Shown here: in pieces, positions 6,838 to 10,267 of the stretch
Layout: each line of letters opens with the position of its first letter
Position numbering within the stretch: the stretch's first letter is position 1
Source: Deltaproteobacteria bacterium
GTDB taxonomy: Bacteria; Desulfobacterota; Desulfarculia; Adiutricales; Adiutricaceae
Assembly: GCA_031278795.1 (NCBI GenBank)
Contig: JAITJT010000147.1
Coordinates: forward strand, 1 to 10,267
DNA: 10,267 nucleotides
Direction: 5' to 3'
Position numbers and translations under genes: made by a program
The notes under the pieces: generated by a model
The model's database searches: none
What the model was told of the DNA's origin: nothing
The model's input: the letters and a program-made list of their open reading frames with translations, nothing else

Positions 6838-6961
6838 ACTTTATAAATAACTTAAACAGTTGATAGAAAGAGCTTAAACATAAAAAGTCATTAAAAGCTC
6901 CGTTAAGAGAGCTTAAACTTTGTTATCTAGACTTTAACACTTTATAAATATAGCTTAAAAC
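6838..6961. repeat. AT-rich direct repeats with AGCTTAAAC cores
   Basis: ACTTTATAAATA occurs exactly at 6838-6849 and 6939-6950, and each copy runs on into a CTTAAAC-like core (6851-6857 and 6954-6961). Between them AGAGCTTAAAC occurs exactly at 6869-6879 and 6908-6918. The spacing of the AGCTTAAA cores is roughly 40 bases. This looks like a degenerate tandem duplication. No function can be assigned. Confidence 0.5.
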
Positions 6962-7036
6962 GTCATAAAACAAAAATTTTGGGAAAAAAAATATGTTTGC
7001 AGATTTTTTTAGATCTTTTTTAAATTACAACAATCT

Positions 7037-7120
7037 ATGACCAAGACCAAGCCCCTGACCAAGACCATGACCAAAACCATGACTCTGACCAAGACCATGA
7101 CCATGTTCAGTAAAGCGTAA
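7037..7120 (+). repeat. GACCAA/GACCAT microrepeat with a possible 27-codon frame
   Basis: From 7038 to 7105 the sequence is built from six-base units TGACCA/AGACCA and variants, standing out as GC-richer than the flanks. The plus strand can be read from ATG 7037 to TAA 7118-7120 as a 27-residue threonine- and lysine-repetitive peptide (MTKTKPLTKT...). There is no ribosome-binding site before it. The minus strand reads as a Gly/His/Leu repeat (HGHGLGQ...). I treat it as a simple-sequence repeat; expression of either frame is unsupported. Confidence 0.7.
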
Positions 7121-7170
7121 CAAAGGCTAAATTAATCCCGAAAAAACATCAAAGCCAATAACATCAACAT

Positions 7171-7192
7171 GGGAAAAGAGACTCTCTTTCCC
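7171..7192. repeat. inverted repeat (hairpin) near the glk 3' end
   Basis: GGGAAA (7171-7176) pairs with TTTCCC (7187-7192), and GAG with CTC inside after one bulged A, giving a nine-pair stem with a three-base loop. On the minus strand it lies just after the T-run of the glk terminator, so it may be a second 3' structure of that transcript. Confidence 0.45.
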
Positions 7193-7197
7193 AAAAT

Positions 7198-7240
7198 AAA
7201 AAAAAATGGCACTTCCCATCCTAAGACTAGAAGGATGGGG
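7198..7240 (-). terminator. probable glk terminator
   Basis: On the minus strand CCCATCCT and AGGATGGG arms (7239-7232 and 7222-7215) form an eight-pair stem with a nine-base loop, about 17 bases after the glk stop. Nine consecutive T residues follow (7206-7198). The eight-base gap between stem and T-run is longer than ideal, so termination may be partial. Confidence 0.6.
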
Positions 7241-7256
7241 CGCGACAGCTAAAAAG

Positions 7257-8228
7257 CTAATAGCCCTCCCCCATCAAGAGGGCCGCGGCGCCCACCAAGG
7301 GGGCGTTTCCGCCCAAGGTTCCTTTCAGAACCTTGATATCGCCAATCTTGGCGGTGACCATATGCTCATCCAGGGTTTCCAGGATGGAGGGCTCCAGGAA
7401 CCTGAAGGCCCCGGCTCCGCCTCCACCTATGACAGCCGCCTCGAGTCCCAGGAGGTTGAAGATCCCCGAAAGCACGACACCCATGGCGATACCAGCCTCC
7501 CTAAAGGCTGAAAGAGAGAGGGAGTCGCCCCTGGAGGCCAGATCCATCATAATCTCGGAGTTTAAATCCTCTCCCTTTCCGGTATAAATTGTCTTCTCGC
7601 CCGCCAAGAGCCTCTCCCTGGCCACATTGGCCACGCCCAAAGCCGAGGCCACCGTCTCCAGGCAGCCCACCCGGCCGCAGCCGCAGAGCCTTTGGTTCCC
7701 GCCTATGGGTATGTGCCCTATCTCGGCCGCGGAGGTGAAGGAGCCGTTCCAGAGCCTTCCTCCCAGGATGAGCCCGCCTCCCACGCCAGTCCCCAGGGTG
7801 ATGACTATGACGTTGTCAAAGCCCTTTCCAGCCCCGCTGAGCCACTCGCCCAGGGCGTAAAGGTTGGCGTCGTTCTCCAGGACGGCCGGAATGTCCAGGG
7901 CCTGGCTCATGAGCCTGGTGATGGGTATGTCCTTCCAGCCGGGAATATTGGGAGCCATCACCACAATGCCCTCTTTGGGCTTGATCCATCCCGGGGCGCC
8001 TATGGCCAGGGCCTTGGGGCGCTTGTTGGCCCCAGCCTCTAACCAGAGCTCCTTGAGCCTCTTGCTTATGAGGCGGATAAGCTTTTCCGGAGTGGGGGCC
8101 TCATTGGTGGGGAAGCTCCTGAAGTGCAGGATCTCCCCCCGGCGGCTGACCAATCCGCTTTTCACATTGGTGCCACCAATGTCCAAAGCCAGAAAGGTAT
8201 CTTCGTTCCCTTTGGACTCCAGCTCCAT
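7257..8228 (-). CDS. glk: ROK-family glucokinase (323 aa)
   Basis: This cytoplasmic kinase is expected to phosphorylate glucose with ATP to glucose-6-phosphate. Visible motifs, numbered from ATG 8228: the phosphate loop DIGGTN (16-21), the ENDAN motif with catalytic base D120, the adenosine-site GTGVGGG (146-152), sugar-contacting EIGH (169-172), and the ROK zinc site CGCGRVGCLE with C182, C184 and C189 acting with H172. Length is typical of ROK kinases, and with no helix-turn-helix domain it is an enzyme rather than a ROK repressor. The frame can be extended to GTG 8243, but that GTG is part of a GTGGAG ribosome-binding site lying nine bases before ATG 8228. Another hexose or N-acetylhexosamine as true substrate cannot be excluded. 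Pgm, the next gene in the same direction, would use its product. Confidence 0.9.
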   Translation of the reverse strand: MELESKGNEDTFLALDIGGTNVKSGLVSRRGEILHFRSFPTNEAPTPEKLIRLISKRLKELWLEAGANKRPKALAIGAPGWIKPKEGIVVMAPNIPGWKDIPITRLMSQALDIPAVLENDANLYALGEWLSGAGKGFDNVIVITLGTGVGGGLILGGRLWNGSFTSAAEIGHIPIGGNQRLCGCGRVGCLETVASALGVANVARERLLAGEKTIYTGKGEDLNSEIMMDLASRGDSLSLSAFREAGIAMGVVLSGIFNLLGLEAAVIGGGGAGAFRFLEPSILETLDEHMVTAKIGDIKVLKGTLGGNAPLVGAAALLMGEGY

Positions 8229-8237
8229 AAAGAAAAT

Positions 8238-8243
8238 CTCCAC
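8238..8243 (-). promoter_or_regulatory. ribosome-binding site fixing the glk start
   Basis: The minus strand reads GTGGAG here, with GGAG nine bases before ATG 8228. The same GTGGAG string precedes pgm. Upstream of the alternative GTG 8243 there is no purine-rich site (CACTTTCCC), so that codon is unlikely to be the start. Confidence 0.7.
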
Positions 8244-8293
8244 GGGAAAGTGACATTTTGACCTCTAAGGCCCCTCATCTGATGTTCCACCTC

Positions 8294-8321
8294 AGTATAT
8301 CACAATAAAATCCGCCGCAAA
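8294..8321 (-). promoter_or_regulatory. probable glk promoter (extended -10)
   Basis: On the minus strand TGATATACT gives the extended element TGn next to TATACT (8299-8294). A weak -35, TTTGCG (8321-8316), lies 16 bases upstream. Transcription would start near 8287, leaving a leader of about 58 bases before ATG 8228. An extended -10 often works without a good -35. Confidence 0.55.
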
Positions 8322-8642
8322 GTAACCCGATCTGTAACTTTCTTTAGACATAGCGGAAAGATTGCCCCTTAAGCTTTAGCCTTTGATACAACAAAAAAAA
8401 TTTTGGGACAAAGCGAAAATCTGGATTTTTGAAAGAAATTCCTTTAAAAAAGCAAAATAAAAGCTATAAAATGCCTGAAAGTAAAGCTTGGGAAATAAAT
8501 GCCAGCCCCTTTTATTTTAGATTCTTCCAGAAAATAATTTATTATATTAAACATAAACACATCTAATTACACATAAAAAATTATAATATTATATACATAG
8601 AAAGATATCATCCATAAAAATAATTATTGTGATATAATTATA
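8322..8642. other. AT-rich spacer upstream of glk; no gene seen
   Basis: This stretch becomes extremely AT-rich towards 8640, with TTATAATATTATATA-like sequence near 8581-8597. No open frame with a ribosome-binding site and no notable hairpin was seen. Its only promoter-like element is at 8630-8638. Confidence 0.5.
8630..8638 (+). promoter_or_regulatory. perfect extended -10 (TGATATAAT)
   Basis: TGA precedes a perfect TATAAT (8633-8638), closely matching the glk promoter core. No recognisable -35 lies at the right distance. Initiation would fall at about 8643-8645, on the ATG of the next open frame, so any transcript would be nearly leaderless. Given the AT content, chance is a real possibility. 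Confidence 0.3.
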
Positions 8643-9019
8643 ATGAAGTTTCATCTAGAAGCCAGAAAAATACTTGGACTCAAAGAGCCAGAGCGAAAAG
8701 AGTGCCTGTTCCAGGGCTTAAGCGCCAAAGTTCCAGAAAATGAACGCAAAAACAAACTCTGGTAATTTTTCTCGAAATGGAATCTATATATGCGAGAGGC
8801 ATTTGAGACCAAAAGCTCGACTATCATCAAACATAAAGCCAGGCGTAAATAAAGCGAACTTTTTTTCACAAAAATACAGCCGGCACTCTTCCCTCTTGAC
8901 AACTCAATAGTAATAAGTGCATAAAGGGACAATATAAGTCTCATTTTCCATGCCTCGCACTACAGGCACTTAAAAAGGCGGCTGATTTCAGTAGTCTGGA
9001 AATCCCCAATCAAGCTTAG
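8643..9019 (+). pseudogene. possible decayed gene or coding relic
   Basis: This stretch is clearly richer in GC than the DNA before it. From ATG 8643 the plus strand encodes 40 residues with a protein-like mix (MKFHLEARKILGL...), ends at TAA 8763, and the same frame is then open for 28 more codons to TAA 8850. A different frame is open from about 8852, broken by TGA 8897, and ends at TAG 9017 with LALQALKKAADFSSLEIPNQA-like sequence. Together these look like a gene broken by stops and a frameshift. The minus strand offers an uninterrupted 97-codon frame (8944-8651), rich in Leu, Ser and Arg, but that composition is what the antisense of a Lys/Glu-rich gene gives, and its ribosome-binding site is weak. 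No family is recognised on either strand. Confidence 0.25.
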
Positions 9020-9097
9020 AGTTATTAATTATTTTCTCCAAAGTTTAAAAAGAGTTTTTCTCCACTTGTTTTTGACTTTACCTCAAAAGGACGACAT

Positions 9098-9568
9098 ATG
9101 CCTCGAAAACGCCTCAAAATACTTTCGCTCCTTGTGATATTTGGGATAATTGCCATTCTTTCCTCAAAAGGCGAATCTTTCGCAGCGGACGACACGCTTT
9201 ATGAAAAAATAAGCCCTAAAGAGCTGATTTCCATCATTGAGAGTGAAGGCGATAGCGCCTTCGAAAGCGGTGACAACGTAGTGATCTGGTCAATCAATGA
9301 TCAAATGGCCGCTTTAAAAATTTCCGACAACAACGACAACGTGGTTTTTTTATACTATAACAGTAACCTAAAACCCACCCCCGCTAAAATAAATAAGTGG
9401 AACTCACAAAAGATGTACAGTAAATCTTTTCAGGACACTACGGGCGACGTTTTTTTAGAGCTTGATCTGGATTTCGCCGGAGGAATAACCGAGGCTAACG
9501 TGAAGAATTTTCTGAGAATCTGCTACACGAGCTTGGATAGCTTTTCCCAGATTAACAATAGTGATTGA
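9098..9568 (+). CDS. secreted YbjN-family protein, copy 1 (156 aa)
   Basis: The N-terminus is a classic Sec signal peptide: basic PRKRLK, a hydrophobic core (residues 8-21), and probable cleavage after SFA (A29). No lipobox cysteine follows, so a soluble periplasmic or exported protein is expected. The mature part matches the YbjN domain: a helix SPKELISIIES, strands leading to WN (101-102), YSK (107-109), then the hallmark LELDLDFAGG (120-129). YbjN proteins are annotated as putative sensory transduction regulators, but their biochemistry is not established. Export is unlike the cytoplasmic E. coli YbjN. AAAAGGA ends six bases before the ATG. The next gene is a diverged paralogue in the same direction, 77 bp downstream, so local duplication is likely. 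The gene is more AT-rich than the minus-strand block. Confidence 0.82.
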   Translation: MPRKRLKILSLLVIFGIIAILSSKGESFAADDTLYEKISPKELISIIESEGDSAFESGDNVVIWSINDQMAALKISDNNDNVVFLYYNSNLKPTPAKINKWNSQKMYSKSFQDTTGDVFLELDLDFAGGITEANVKNFLRICYTSLDSFSQINNSD

Positions 9569-9591
9569 AAACAGCCTAAAAAAATTAAATA

Positions 9592-9620
9592 TAGACAAAA
9601 ACGCCTAAATTTGGTATATT
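9592..9620 (+). promoter_or_regulatory. sigma70-type promoter of the second YbjN gene
   Basis: TAGACA (9592-9597), a 17-base spacer, then TATATT (9615-9620) preceded by TGG in extended -10 position. Transcription would start near 9627, about 19 bases before the ATG and just ahead of GAAAGGA. It lies wholly in the 77-bp gap after copy 1, so copy 2 can be expressed on its own. Confidence 0.65.
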
Positions 9621-9645
9621 TGCGAGCTAGTGAAAGGATTTTTTC

Positions 9646-10125
9646 ATGAGATGGCTTAACCCGTACATATGCGTCCCCGCAGTGCTTCTGATAATTCTCT
9701 GCTACTCCCTTTCGGCCTATGCTCAAAGCGATACGGTTATTCACGATAGCCTCACGCTCCCTGAGATTATCGCCATAATGGAAAAAGCGAACTACAAAGT
9801 TGTACACTATAAAGAAAAGGGTGTTATTGCCTGGGAACTGGGAAATAATGTTATAGCCCTCGTCTCCACCGATAAACCCAAGAGCATCAATTTTTACACC
9901 TATGAAAGAGGTGGCAAGGTAACCCTGGAAGACGCGAACAACTGGAACAGAGATTTTAAATACAGTAAGACTTATCTTGATGAAGACAAAGACGTGGTCT
10001 TGGAGCTCGATCTTGATCTAACGGGCGGCGTCACTGAAAGAAGAATCATCGACTTTTTCGCCTCCTGCAAGTTAAGCCACGAGCAGTGGCTGAAACAGGT
10101 TATCAACGCCAATGAAAACAAATAG
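9646..10125 (+). CDS. secreted YbjN-family protein, copy 2 (159 aa)
   Basis: A signal peptide covers residues 1-26 (hydrophobic PAVLLIILCYSLSA, cleavage after AYA). The mature domain parallels copy 1: LPEIIAIMEKANY, then WN (100-101), YSK (106-108) and LELDLDLTGG (119-128), followed by a terminal helix. Identity with copy 1 is concentrated in this C-terminal block, and the signal peptides are unrelated, so the duplication is old. GAAAGGA (9632-9638) lies seven bases before the ATG, and an extended -10 promoter sits in the gap after copy 1. The gene is followed by tRNA-Gln. The role is unknown; the family label of sensory regulator is tentative, and an exported location suggests an envelope function. 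Confidence 0.85.
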   Translation: MRWLNPYICVPAVLLIILCYSLSAYAQSDTVIHDSLTLPEIIAIMEKANYKVVHYKEKGVIAWELGNNVIALVSTDKPKSINFYTYERGGKVTLEDANNWNRDFKYSKTYLDEDKDVVLELDLDLTGGVTERRIIDFFASCKLSHEQWLKQVINANENK

Positions 10126-10172
10126 CTCTCAATACCTTTCAGATTTATCCGCTATCTTAATGATTCACCTGT

Positions 10173-10246
10173 TGGGGAATCGTCCAATGGTAGGACTGCA
10201 GCCTTTGGAGCTGTCTATCGGGGTTCGAATCCCTGTTCCCCAGCCA
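10173..10246 (+). tRNA. tRNA-Gln (anticodon TTG)
   Basis: All four arms fold. The acceptor TGGGGAA/TTCCCCA has seven pairs. The D stem is GTCC/GGAC with an AATGGTA loop. The anticodon stem GCAGC/GCTGT carries the loop CTTTGGA with TTG at 10205-10207. The T stem CGGGG/CCCTG carries TTCGAAT. The discriminator is G and CCA is encoded (10244-10246). TTG reads CAA and, with wobble, CAG. The weak-looking first acceptor pair with discriminator G is typical of bacterial glutamine tRNA. The gene appears to stand alone at the window edge. Confidence 0.95.
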
Positions 10247-10263
10247 AAAAACTTGGTTTTTTG
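10245..10263 (+). terminator. A/T hairpin directly after tRNA-Gln
   Basis: CAAAAAAC (10245-10252) and GTTTTTTG (10256-10263) are exact reverse complements around a TTG loop, and the first arm begins within the tRNA's CCA. The stem is almost all A-T, so it is a weak intrinsic terminator at best. The window ends four bases later. Confidence 0.4.
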
Positions 10264-10267
10264 ATCC

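Larger units (their letters stand above)
6430..7256. other. 827-bp AT-rich, repeat-laden spacer between glk and pgm
   Basis: No protein gene of normal size is present. From the pgm side it contains a leader with a short inverted repeat, a 19-bp-periodic array (6647-6722), a triplicated 12-mer (6719-6754), two related AT-rich segments about 100 bp apart (6838-6961), a GACCAA/GACCAT microrepeat (7038-7105), a hairpin (7171-7192), and the glk terminator. No clear pgm promoter could be picked out among many -10-like hexamers. Confidence 0.6.

Noticed and set aside
9523..9807. A 94-codon minus-strand frame across the end of one YbjN gene and the start of the next
   Set aside because: It overlaps two well-supported genes, a promoter and a ribosome-binding site, and its product has no protein-like features.
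10141..10267. tRNA-Gln as an integration site for a mobile element
   Set aside because: No integrase, no repeated copy of the tRNA 3' end, and no phage-like genes are visible in the window; the far side of the tRNA lies outside it.

Overview
The window reads as a stretch of a Gram-negative chromosome. Two products carry Sec-type signal peptides, and YbjN-, Sel1-, MATE-, ROK- and Pgm-type proteins are all represented. A deltaproteobacterial (Desulfobacterota-like) origin is my guess from the feel of the proteins, not a demonstrated assignment. The large genes are GC-rich and sit between long, very AT-rich spacers. About two thirds of the window is coding, which is low for a free-living bacterium. 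Several spacers hold tandem repeats and broken reading frames, so an eroding, possibly host-associated genome is plausible (inference).

Layout. 1-608: AT-rich DNA with a possible tail of an upstream gene, a hairpin, a 34-codon small ORF and promoter-like elements. 609-1028 (+): a single-domain hemerythrin with all seven iron ligands. 1277-2584 (-): a cytoplasmic Sel1-repeat protein, probably starting at a TTG behind a strong AAGGAG, with a six-copy 14-bp tandem repeat upstream. 2964-4415 (-): a MATE-family efflux transporter. 4813-6429 (-): phosphoglucomutase Pgm, followed by a strong GC-rich hairpin. 6430-7256: an 827-bp spacer with several repeat families. 7257-8228 (-): a ROK-family glucokinase with an extended -10 promoter and a 3' hairpin plus T-run. 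8229-9097: a spacer containing an island of coding-like composition with interrupted frames. 9098-9568 and 9646-10125 (+): two secreted YbjN-family paralogues, the second with its own good promoter. 10173-10246 (+): tRNA-Gln(TTG).

How the genes fit together. The clearest biochemical link is glucokinase (glucose to glucose-6-phosphate) and Pgm (glucose-6-phosphate to glucose-1-phosphate), which together feed glycogen or sugar-nucleotide synthesis. They point the same way but are separated by the repeat-rich spacer and probably have separate transcripts. The hemerythrin (oxygen binding), Sel1 protein (protein-protein scaffold) and MATE pump show no evident pathway link. The YbjN pair looks like a local duplication of an exported protein.

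I found no CRISPR array, intact mobile element, toxin-antitoxin pair or defence operon. The items most worth a second look are the YbjN pair, the repeat arrays upstream of pgm and of the Sel1 gene, and the decayed-looking locus at 8643-9019.
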